Source: an uncultured Brachyspira sp.
Lineage (GTDB): Bacteria; Cyanobacteriota; Vampirovibrionia; Gastranaerophilales; Gastranaerophilaceae
Assembly: GCA_900321895.1 (NCBI GenBank)
Contig: ONYB01000215.1
Location: forward strand, 1 to 10,449
Length of the DNA: 10,449 bases
Direction of reading: 5' to 3'
Below, piece by piece: positions 1 to 5,507 of the stretch. The position numbers and the translations under genes were made by a program. The notes beneath the pieces were generated by a model, which saw only the letters and a program-made list of their open reading frames with translations, did no database searches and had not been told where the DNA came from. How positions within the stretch are numbered: the stretch's first letter is position 1; each line of letters opens with the position of its first letter.

Positions 1-845
1 ATCAGCTTGTTTTCATTGTTTAATTCGACTAAGCGGTGTTGAAGTTCTTCTCTTATAAGCCCGATGGTTTCGTCAACATTTTCGTCATAAGAAAGATAAT
101 GAACAGCCGGATAAATAACGGCACTGTTGCAGTTTTCAATAATTTCTCCGGTAACATTATCAATTCTTATAATTTTTTCGATTTCGTCACCGAAAAAGTA
201 AACACGTGTGATAATTTTTTCGTAAGCAGGCATAATTTCGACAATATCGCCTCTTGCTCGGAAGGTTGAACGCTCCAAAACAAGGTCATTTCTAGTGTAT
301 TGAACCTTAATCAAATGTCTTAAAAGGTCGTCACGGTCGACTTCATCTCCGACTTTTAATTCTACCGAGCCTTTAAAATAGTTTTCCGGCAAACCTAAAC
401 CGTAAATACAGCTTACAGATGCGATAATTATGACATCGTTTCTTTCGTAAAGACTTCTTGTGGAATTGTGGCGAAGTCGGTCGATTTCTTCGTTAATTGA
501 CGCCGTTTTCTCAATGTAGGTGTCAGTTCTCGGAATATACGCCTCAGGTTGATAGTAGTCGTAATAACTGATGAAATACTCTACCGCATTCTCCGGAAAA
601 AGTTCTTTGAATTCGTTGTAAAGCTGTGCTGCAAGAGTTTTGTTGTGTGCGATAATCAGGGTCGGTTTTTGAACCTGCTCGATAACGTTTGCAATCGTAA
701 AAGTTTTCCCGCTACCCGTAATCCCGAGCAGTGTCTGTGCATCGTCACCCTCATTAAGCCCTTCCACAAGCTCTTTTATGGCTTTTGGTTGATCGCCTGA
801 CGGGGCATATTTTGAATGAATTTTAAATTTTTTGAACTCTTTCAT
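1..845 (-). CDS. uvrB: Excinuclease ABC subunit UvrB, N-terminal 281 residues (runs off the window edge)
   Basis: UvrB is the damage-verifying helicase-like subunit of the UvrABC nucleotide excision repair complex. It is loaded on DNA by UvrA and then recruits UvrC for incision. The visible part starts MKEFKKFKIHSKYAPSGDQP, the usual UvrB start with the PSGDQP element. The Walker A motif GITGSGKT is at residues 41-48, with Ile where most homologues have Val. The AHNKTLAAQL helicase segment is at 66-75. The beta-hairpin that clamps DNA (YYDYYQPEAYIPRTDTYIEK) is at about 94-113. A typical UvrB is about 660-670 aa, so roughly 380 residues lie outside the window. The ATG at 845 is the only sensible start, because an in-frame stop lies at 855-857 and the family N-terminus begins here. 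No SD sequence precedes it (see the promoter entry). Identity is certain. Confidence 0.97.
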   Translation of the reverse strand, partial: MKEFKKFKIHSKYAPSGDQPKAIKELVEGLNEGDDAQTLLGITGSGKTFTIANVIEQVQKPTLIIAHNKTLAAQLYNEFKELFPENAVEYFISYYDYYQPEAYIPRTDTYIEKTASINEEIDRLRHNSTRSLYERNDVIIIASVSCIYGLGLPENYFKGSVELKVGDEVDRDDLLRHLIKVQYTRNDLVLERSTFRARGDIVEIMPAYEKIITRVYFFGDEIEKIIRIDNVTGEIIENCNSAVIYPAVHYLSYDENVDETIGLIREELQHRLVELNNENKL

Positions 846-851
846 AACAAA

Positions 852-879
852 ATTTTATCTCAAACTAAGTAGATAGCAA
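852..879 (-). promoter_or_regulatory. Candidate uvrB promoter placing the transcription start at the ATG
   Basis: Reading the minus strand, TTGCTA (874-879) and TAAAAT (852-857) are separated by 16 nt. The -10 hexamer ends only 6 nt before the uvrB ATG. Transcription would therefore begin at or next to the A of the start codon, giving a leaderless mRNA. This fits the absence of an SD. I saw no LexA-type operator. Confidence 0.45.
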
Positions 880-901
880 ATTTTTTTATTTACGTGTATT
901 A

Positions 902-907
902 TATAAA
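902..907 (+). promoter_or_regulatory. Possible -10 element for the TTG-start hypothetical gene
   Basis: TATAAA lies inside an AT-rich run (897-908) upstream of the gene starting at 931, on the opposite strand from the uvrB promoter. No good -35 is visible at the right distance. This is a weak call made from position only. Confidence 0.25.
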
Positions 908-930
908 TGTCATGACAGAGGAAAACAACG

Positions 931-1941
931 TTGATTTACCCCACGGATAGCCTGTGTGCTACACATAACATTAAAAATACAGCGATAAATCCGCCCAAAA
1001 ACAAGCCGTCGCACAGGAAAAAGGAAAAAGAGTACAAAGATCCGCTCGCAAATGACTGGCTGAATGTCGTGCTGTATTCAACAGAACTGGGTGCTTTAGT
1101 GCATGAAATTTCACCCAAAACTGCACAGGCTCTTTGGATTCCGACGATTTTGTATCTTGGGGCGGATGTTTATGACAAATACAAAAACGACAAAACAAAG
1201 TATTCTCCGAGCGGGAAAAGAGGAGTTGAGCAGGCAATTTATCAAGGCATCGGTGGTTTTTTGCTACCTGCGTGGGCAATTTATCTTGGGCAACAGGCGG
1301 TTTCCCCTCTCGGCAAATTTTTAAACAAAGGAATTAGCGTAAACGCTAAAGAAGCTACTCTCACCCACATTAAGCATTCCCTTGACCAGTGTGTAGGTGA
1401 CAGGCTCAGCAATTACGACAATTTTAAAGAATTTGTCTTGAATTCTTTGAGAAACAAAATTCAAGCTCGTGAAAAAGAAAAGCAAACTGACGGATTTTAT
1501 AAGCGTACGAAAAAGAATTTTTCAAAAAAATATGCACTTGTTACAAAAGACCCGAATAAAATTTTCGAGTTTGCAGAGCAGAATGTGAAAGAGCTCTACA
1601 CATTGAAGGAGGAACTTCTCAAAGGTCATAAGCCGTCAGAATTAACAAAACACAGCTACAATAAGTTTTTAGATGAGGAAAAACAGCTCAAAGCCACTTA
1701 TGGTAAGGATTACGCAAATGATGCCCTGCGTTATGCCCTGAAAAATTATGAAAACAAACTTTTGATAAAAAATAAACTCGTAAAAACCGCAGGCGGTATT
1801 GTCGCTTTGGCATTGACGTTGAAACCTATTTATCATTATGTTCAAAAAACTTTTATTCCAAAAGTCGTTGACCCCGGAATTAACATGTTTAACAAAACAA
1901 TAGTTGATTCAAGTTCTTTGAAACAGCATATCAAAAACTAA
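931..1941 (+). CDS. Conserved-looking hypothetical protein with hydrophobic segments, TTG start
   Basis: I do not recognise this 336-aa protein. Residues 20-37 are very basic and polar (PPKNKPSHRKKEKEYK). A hydrophobic stretch follows at about 64-80 (ALWIPTILYLGADV), then a polar loop with SPSGKRGVEQAIYQ at 92-105, a second hydrophobic stretch at about 106-121, and a third near the C-terminus at about 286-304 (GGIVALALTLKPIYHYV). Between them, residues 140-285 are charged and predicted helical, with a K/E-rich patch around 176-200. This suggests a membrane-associated protein with a large polar domain. The start is TTG at 931, preceded by AGAGGA (917-922) with 8 nt spacing. There is no in-frame ATG before the C-terminal region, and a stop lies at 913-915. 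It diverges from uvrB and is followed by rsfS, 71 nt away, which has its own promoter. Function is unknown. Confidence 0.8.
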   Translation: MIYPTDSLCATHNIKNTAINPPKNKPSHRKKEKEYKDPLANDWLNVVLYSTELGALVHEISPKTAQALWIPTILYLGADVYDKYKNDKTKYSPSGKRGVEQAIYQGIGGFLLPAWAIYLGQQAVSPLGKFLNKGISVNAKEATLTHIKHSLDQCVGDRLSNYDNFKEFVLNSLRNKIQAREKEKQTDGFYKRTKKNFSKKYALVTKDPNKIFEFAEQNVKELYTLKEELLKGHKPSELTKHSYNKFLDEEKQLKATYGKDYANDALRYALKNYENKLLIKNKLVKTAGGIVALALTLKPIYHYVQKTFIPKVVDPGINMFNKTIVDSSSLKQHIKN

Positions 1942-1981
1942 GGTTAAGCTATATTTACAATTTTTAAAATTTGAAATTTTC

Positions 1982-1990
1982 TGTTATAAT
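1982..1990 (+). promoter_or_regulatory. Extended -10 promoter of rsfS
   Basis: TG at 1982-1983, one base, then a perfect TATAAT at 1985-1990 form an extended -10. No good -35 stands at 16-18 nt, which is tolerated in extended -10 promoters. The predicted start of transcription (about 1996-1998) lies downstream of the longer in-frame start at 1971. This supports translation from 2013. Confidence 0.6.
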
Positions 1991-2012
1991 TGGGGTAAAC
2001 GGAAGGATAATT

Positions 2013-2411
2013 ATGACAGAAGAATTAAGTTCGCAAAAGTTTGCTTGCGTTGTTGCAAGAATTTTGGATGACAAACTCGCAAAAGATATTTCAATTTTGA
2101 ATATAAGCCACGTATCTTCGCTTGCAGATTATTTTGTAATCGTAACCGGTGATTCTACTCCGCAGGTAAAAGCCTTGATGGAAGAGGTTAAAGACCGTGT
2201 GAAGAAACTCTTTAACAGAGCTCCTGTAAGAATGGAGAATGATGCGAAAAATCGTTGGAATTTGTTGGATTACGGTGATGTTGTCGTTCATATTTTGCAC
2301 AAAGAAGAGCGTGAAACTTATGCGATAGAAAAATTCTGGAGCAATGCGTTTTCTATTCCGGAGAAAGAATGGAAAGAGGCTTCGGAAGAGTATTCAACTT
2401 ACAAAAAGTAA
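2013..2411 (+). CDS. rsfS: Ribosomal silencing factor RsfS (Iojap family)
   Basis: RsfS binds ribosomal protein uL14 on the 50S subunit and blocks joining to 30S, lowering translation under nutrient limitation. The family signature is clear. It includes AKDISILNISHVSSLADYF at about 23-41, FVIVTG at 41-46, the Gln after a short gap (STPQVKAL), and RWNLLDYGDVVVHIL at 81-95, followed by EERETYAIEKFW at 98-109. The 132-aa length is normal for the family. I chose ATG 2013 over the TTG at 1971. It has AAGGA at 2003-2007 with 5 nt spacing, and the predicted transcription start lies just upstream of it. The neighbour is a TPR gene 55 nt downstream with its own candidate promoter. Confidence 0.95.
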   Translation: MTEELSSQKFACVVARILDDKLAKDISILNISHVSSLADYFVIVTGDSTPQVKALMEEVKDRVKKLFNRAPVRMENDAKNRWNLLDYGDVVVHILHKEERETYAIEKFWSNAFSIPEKEWKEASEEYSTYKK

Positions 2412-2431
2412 TTTTTACATTGCGAAATAAA

Positions 2432-2460
2432 TTTACAAATAACTAAGAAAGAGATAACAT
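2432..2460 (+). promoter_or_regulatory. Candidate promoter of the TPR gene, directly abutting its ATG
   Basis: TTTACA (2432-2437), a 17-nt spacer and TAACAT (2455-2460) lie in the rsfS-TPR gap. Only 6 nt separate the -10 from the ATG at 2467. The start of transcription would coincide with the start codon, giving a leaderless mRNA. A second possible -10, CATAAT at 2458-2463, overlaps it. Confidence 0.45.
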
Positions 2461-2466
2461 AATATT

Positions 2467-3528
2467 ATGGAAAAACAGAATTTAAACAAACAAATTAATG
2501 AAACCATGCTTGCAATGGCAAAAGAGCCTAAAAATGTTGAGCTTTATCACAAATTGTCAGAACTTTATCTTGAACTGCAGGATTATGACAAGGTAATGTC
2601 TGTGTTGGACAGCTTGCTTGCGATTGCTCCTGACGATGTTAGAGCTTTGGTCGGTATGGGGACAATGTGGTTTTATGAAAAAGATTTCAGAAAATCTCTT
2701 TCTTACTATAACAAGGCGTTGCAAATTAACCCGAAAAACTACCTGATTTACTACAATATCGGTAATGTTTTTGCGGAATGGAAGAATTTCCCGAAAGCGT
2801 TGTTCTACTATAACAGGGCAATCGATTTGAACTCAATGAATCCTGAAATCTACAACGCAATCGCACTTTTATACAATGATAACGAGGATTACATTGAATC
2901 AAAGGCTTACTACGAAAAGGCTCTTTCTCTTGACCCGATGAACCTAACTGCACTCGTCGATATGGGTAATGTTTGCTTCAAGTTGTTTGATTACGAAACC
3001 GCACTTGAATTGTACAAACGAGTTTTTGCACTGAATATTGACAACAAAGTTGTTGCAATTTGTATCGGTAACACATACACCTTGATGAAAAAGCGTGAAG
3101 AGGCATACAGCTACTTTGAAAAAGCCCTGAAAATGGAAGGTGACAACTACAGAGCCTATATTTGTTACGCAATTTCGCTTTCTGAATTCGGTGAAAACGA
3201 TATAGCTATTGAAATGTACAAAAAAGCTATTGAAATCTTCCCTAAACAAACGAACGCATACCAACTTTTGGGCAATCTTTATACAAACCTCGGAAGAATT
3301 GAAGAGGGTATGGATGAATATAAAAAAGTTCTTCACTTTGCACAAAACGATGCACAAACATACGTGCTTTTGGGTAATGCTCACTACTTGAACAACGAAA
3401 TTGAAAAGGCAATCGGTTCATACAAGGCGGCTATAGATATTCAGCCTGAAAACGATGAATTTAAGCTGGTATATTATCAAATAATGGATGAATACATCGA
3501 CACAAAACGTAAGGAAATGGAGGCATAG
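2467..3528 (+). CDS. Tetratricopeptide repeat protein, nine tandem TPRs
   Basis: This 353-aa protein is almost entirely TPRs, a helix-turn-helix repeat that builds a protein-binding superhelix. After a 23-residue N-terminus, nine consecutive 34-residue units run from residues 24 to 329 with no insertion or deletion. Their boundaries are 24, 58, 92, 126, 160, 194, 228, 262 and 296. A charged 24-residue tail follows. Typical TPR positions are kept, such as the A-x-x-Y-Y-x-K-A pattern (SLSYYNKALQINP, ESKAYYEKALSLDP). I see no signal peptide or catalytic domain, so it is probably a cytoplasmic scaffold. The partner cannot be read from the sequence. The ATG at 2467 has no well-placed SD: AAAGAG at 2447-2452 is 14 nt away. 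The next gene starts one base after the stop and is membrane-embedded, so the two may work together. Confidence 0.92.
   Translation: MEKQNLNKQINETMLAMAKEPKNVELYHKLSELYLELQDYDKVMSVLDSLLAIAPDDVRALVGMGTMWFYEKDFRKSLSYYNKALQINPKNYLIYYNIGNVFAEWKNFPKALFYYNRAIDLNSMNPEIYNAIALLYNDNEDYIESKAYYEKALSLDPMNLTALVDMGNVCFKLFDYETALELYKRVFALNIDNKVVAICIGNTYTLMKKREEAYSYFEKALKMEGDNYRAYICYAISLSEFGENDIAIEMYKKAIEIFPKQTNAYQLLGNLYTNLGRIEEGMDEYKKVLHFAQNDAQTYVLLGNAHYLNNEIEKAIGSYKAAIDIQPENDEFKLVYYQIMDEYIDTKRKEMEA
3519..3523 (+). promoter_or_regulatory. Shine-Dalgarno site deciding the start of the Tic20-like gene
   Basis: GGAGG inside the last codons of the TPR gene stands 6 nt before the ATG at 3530. It shows that the membrane protein starts there rather than at the upstream in-frame ATG at 3488, which would overlap the TPR gene. 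It also suggests translational coupling. Confidence 0.7.
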
Positions 3529-3529
3529 G

Positions 3530-3943
3530 ATGTACAACCAAGAGCAGGCAAAACCGTTTATGATTGAGAGAATAGTTGCGGCTCTGACCTATCCTACCAC
3601 AGGTATTATCGGGGTAATTTGGCTTGTATTGGGTATGATTACGAAATCCGCACCGAGAAAATTTACCCTTTACCATATTTATCAATCAATATTTTTGTCT
3701 TTGGCATTTGTAATTATCGACTATTTGTTTAGAATTTTGGTAAATATGCTTGCTGTAGTGCCAATTTTGAACAGAATTATTGCACAGCTCTTGTTTTGGT
3801 TCAACATGCCGGTATTTCTCGGCTATTCAATCGTTCAGGTCGTGATTTACGCAGTCGTAATTTATCTGACAATAACGGCTTTTATTGGCTTGTACAGCTA
3901 CATCCCGTTTGTTTCGGATAATATAAAACAAATTTTAAAATAA
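3530..3943 (+). CDS. Small four-helix membrane protein, Tic20-like
   Basis: This 137-aa protein is dominated by hydrophobic helices at about 15-37 (IVAALTYPTTGIIGVIWLVLG), 50-72, 73-95 and 98-121. A short basic loop precedes the second helix (KSAPRKFTLYHIYQSIFLSL), and the end is polar (YIPFVSDNIKQILK). Four helices, an aromatic/Gln-containing entry to helix 2 and a Pro-containing C-terminal tail resemble the cyanobacterial Tic20 family. In plastids, Tic20 forms a protein-import channel; in bacteria its role is unclear. I assign the family by eye from this pattern, and other small membrane families remain possible. The ATG at 3530 follows the TPR stop by one base, so the two are almost surely one operon. 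Confidence 0.75.
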   Translation: MYNQEQAKPFMIERIVAALTYPTTGIIGVIWLVLGMITKSAPRKFTLYHIYQSIFLSLAFVIIDYLFRILVNMLAVVPILNRIIAQLLFWFNMPVFLGYSIVQVVIYAVVIYLTITAFIGLYSYIPFVSDNIKQILK

Positions 3944-3961
3944 GTTTTTAAAAATCGATCA

Positions 3962-3991
3962 CCTGCATTCGGTGGTGATGCCGAATGCAGG
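3962..3991 (-). terminator. 11-bp hairpin between convergent genes, possible terminator
   Basis: CCTGCATTCGG (3962-3972) and CCGAATGCAGG (3981-3991) form a perfect 11-bp stem around an 8-nt loop. It lies 18 nt after the Tic20-like stop and 9 nt after the stop of the minus-strand glycosidase-domain gene. On the minus strand a short ATTTTT run follows 6 nt past the stem. On the plus strand no T-run follows. It may end either transcript, but it is not a canonical intrinsic terminator. Confidence 0.5.
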
Positions 3992-4000
3992 GAATACTTG

Positions 4001-5272
4001 TTATCCTTTTCGTGCGACAACGAGTGCGTTTGAGATGTTAATCCCGCCTTTTACCTGCGGTTTGTTTACTACCGTCCCGTCAACATACATAACTGTTGAG
4101 CCGCCGCCGTCAAGGTTCATTGCGTTTGTACAACCGATTGATTTCATAAAATATGCGAGTTGTTTCAAAGTCATGCCGACTGAGCTTCCCTCTCTGCCGT
4201 CTACCGTTACCATAATAAGATTGTTGTCTTTTGTGTAACCGATTGCTGTTCTCGGATTTTTGCCTCCGATTGCCCCAAGTCTTTGTGCCGTCATATCGAC
4301 AAAAACCTCTGAATTTTTAACAAGATAAGGTCCACCGCTGATGATGTGCTTAACCCCGCTCCATTCCGGAGTTGTACCGAGTTCTACGTTAACTCGTTTT
4401 TCAGAAGTCAAAGGCTTCAAGAGTTTTTCAGGTCCGACGATTACATAGCCGTTTTCTGGAATTTCAAGAGAAGAATACGAGGACGCCGTGATTTTATTCC
4501 CCTGAATTGCTATTTGATAGCCATATTTTGGACTTGCCGGAGCGATTGTTCCCCAGTCTTGCGTATAAGCAAGGACATAAGAGGAGAGCATTCTCGGCTG
4601 GTTAATGTTATCAATTTTGACGGCTGTATTGCCCGCTTTAATTGTACTGTTGAACTGAACTCGAGCCATATCAAAGCCGTCGTCAAAAATTCCCATTGCA
4701 ACTCTGTCATAAACCGGCCCTGTGTAAATTTTCCCGTTTATCATAAGAGTGCCGAGAGGAATCCCGTTTTGCGGTTTGAAAAATGTTCCGTTGATTGCGG
4801 CAACAGAGTTGGAGTTTTTGGCAATAGTTGTAATTGTTCGTTTTGACTTGATTGTGTTGCCGTTTGAAGAAAGTGCCGGACGAATTTCAAAATCGCTTGC
4901 AAGTTTTGTGTTAATTTCAACAACATTAATTCGGACAGGTCTGCCGTCATAATATCTTGTAAGTTTTATGTGTTTAATTCCTTTATCGACAGTTTTTATA
5001 AGCGAATTCGGATATTTTTTGCGAATGTTTTCGTTAAATTTTTGTTCTTGGGCTTCTGTTGAGTATTGGGTTTCCATTTCATACTTAATTTGCTCAATAC
5101 TGAGTCCGACAGGTGCGAGGGTTGCGGTTGCAAACCTCAAATCGTCGGCAAAAAGTGGAGTGTTAAACAAAAATGATTGTGACATTAATAGTGCCCATAC
5201 AGCCGAAATGTAAAGTAAAATTTCGACAAACCTTAAATTAGACCATTTTTTTGCAGCATACAGTGTATCCAT
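4001..5272 (-). CDS. Membrane-anchored or secreted phosphodiester glycosidase (NAGPA-domain) protein
   Basis: Residues 15-37 are hydrophobic after a basic start (K8, K9, R14). They form a signal anchor or signal peptide, with a possible cleavage site near LFA-DD at 40-43, so the protein probably acts outside the cytoplasmic membrane. The C-terminal two thirds carry the NAGPA/DUF2233 pattern: AAINGTFF at 158-165, ISGGPYLV at 311-318, NPRTAIGYT at 339-347, VTVDGREG at 355-362, MTLKQLAYFMKSIGCTNAMN at 367-386 and NLDGGGSTVM at 386-395. The family is named for the human enzyme that uncovers mannose-6-phosphate by removing GlcNAc. Bacterial members are linked to cell-wall or exopolysaccharide glycan turnover, but the substrate cannot be told here. 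The length of 423 aa is reasonable. The ATG at 5272 has an excellent SD (GAGGTGA, 5277-5283, 4 nt spacing) and a structured leader of about 100 nt. Confidence 0.92.
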   Translation of the reverse strand: MDTLYAAKKWSNLRFVEILLYISAVWALLMSQSFLFNTPLFADDLRFATATLAPVGLSIEQIKYEMETQYSTEAQEQKFNENIRKKYPNSLIKTVDKGIKHIKLTRYYDGRPVRINVVEINTKLASDFEIRPALSSNGNTIKSKRTITTIAKNSNSVAAINGTFFKPQNGIPLGTLMINGKIYTGPVYDRVAMGIFDDGFDMARVQFNSTIKAGNTAVKIDNINQPRMLSSYVLAYTQDWGTIAPASPKYGYQIAIQGNKITASSYSSLEIPENGYVIVGPEKLLKPLTSEKRVNVELGTTPEWSGVKHIISGGPYLVKNSEVFVDMTAQRLGAIGGKNPRTAIGYTKDNNLIMVTVDGREGSSVGMTLKQLAYFMKSIGCTNAMNLDGGGSTVMYVDGTVVNKPQVKGGINISNALVVARKG

Positions 5273-5276
5273 AGCG

Positions 5277-5342
5277 TCACCTCATTTTTAAAGTAACCGG
5301 ATACCTTTTTGATTTAAGAGTGGGGTGGGGAGTAACACTCAT
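5277..5342 (-). CDS. Possible 21-codon upstream ORF in the leader of the glycosidase-domain gene
   Basis: An ATG at 5342 opens a 21-codon frame (MSVTPHPTLKSKRYPVTLKM, then R) that ends in TGA at 5277-5279. That stop lies inside the SD of the downstream gene and 4 nt before its ATG. The peptide is basic and Pro-containing, with no clear stretch of one amino acid as in classic attenuator peptides. Its own SD is weak (AGG about 8-9 nt upstream, in a hairpin arm). The position invites a role in translational coupling, but a short ORF like this could arise by chance. Confidence 0.3.
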   Translation of the reverse strand: MSVTPHPTLKSKRYPVTLKMR

Positions 5343-5346
5343 CGGA

Positions 5347-5370
5347 AACCTGAACTCTTCTCTTCAGGTT
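5347..5370 (-). promoter_or_regulatory. Leader hairpin upstream of the glycosidase-domain gene
   Basis: AACCTGAA (5347-5354) and TTCAGGTT (5363-5370) form a perfect 8-bp stem with an 8-nt loop. GGAA (5344-5347) and TTCC (5372-5375) can extend it with a small bulge. It sits a few bases after the predicted start of transcription (about 5376), so it would be the first structure in the 5' untranslated region. No T-run follows, so it is not a terminator. I could not match it to a known riboswitch. Confidence 0.5.
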
Positions 5371-5382
5371 CTTCCTACTAAT

Positions 5383-5411
5383 ATTGTAACATATTTTAAC
5401 AAATATCTCAA
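5383..5411 (-). promoter_or_regulatory. Strong sigma-70-type promoter of the glycosidase-domain gene
   Basis: On the minus strand, TTGAGA (5406-5411) and TACAAT (5383-5388) are separated by exactly 17 nt, with an extended TG one base before the -10. The predicted start of transcription is near 5376, giving a leader of about 103 nt before the ATG at 5272. Confidence 0.7.
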
Positions 5412-5486
5412 CCCCTTTTGTATCAAGGGTTTAACAAAACTAAATAAGGTATTTGTAACACTTGTTTACAAATACCTTAAACCCTT
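5410..5486. repeat. Nested inverted repeats with competing arms
   Basis: Outer arms AAGGGTTT (5425-5432) and AAACCCTT (5479-5486) enclose the 13-bp hairpin at 5446-5478. A further segment, AACCCCTT (5410-5417), can pair with 5425-5432 with one mismatch. Thus 5425-5432 can join either the outer arm or the adjacent segment, but not both. The last segment abuts the -35 box of the downstream promoter (5406-5411). Confidence 0.55.
5446..5478 (-). terminator. Probable terminator of the VSFSG-motif gene: 13-bp perfect hairpin
   Basis: AAGGTATTTGTAA (5446-5458) and TTACAAATACCTT (5466-5478) form a perfect 13-bp stem with a 7-nt loop. The hairpin starts 29 nt after the stop of the minus-strand gene that ends at 5508. 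On the minus strand it is followed by ATTTAGTTTTG, a broken T-tract. The stem is AT-rich, so this is a plausible rather than a strong intrinsic terminator. Flanking AAGGGTTT/AAACCCTT arms enclose it. Confidence 0.5.
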
Positions 5487-5507
5487 ATGTAATAATGCTT
5501 ATGGCAA

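Noticed and set aside
846..930. LexA/SOS operator upstream of uvrB
   Set aside because: I found no palindrome resembling known LexA boxes in the divergent gap.
1966..1980. Palindrome AAAATTT-g-AAATTTT as a terminator for the 336-aa gene
   Set aside because: The loop is one base and the stem is all A/T, so a stable RNA hairpin is unlikely.
1971..2012. Longer rsfS start (TTG, 14 extra residues)
   Set aside because: It overlaps the extended -10 promoter and lies upstream of the predicted transcription start. The ATG at 2013 has a proper SD and the family N-terminus begins there.
3488..3529. Longer start for the Tic20-like protein overlapping the TPR gene
   Set aside because: The ATG at 3530 has GGAGG at ideal spacing and gives a normal operon junction. 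The extra 14 residues are the TPR gene read in another frame.
5305..5375. Plus-strand reading with GGGGAGTA as a yybP-ykoY (manganese) riboswitch
   Set aside because: Only the short GGGGAGTA string resembles it; the rest of the consensus and a downstream plus-strand gene are absent.
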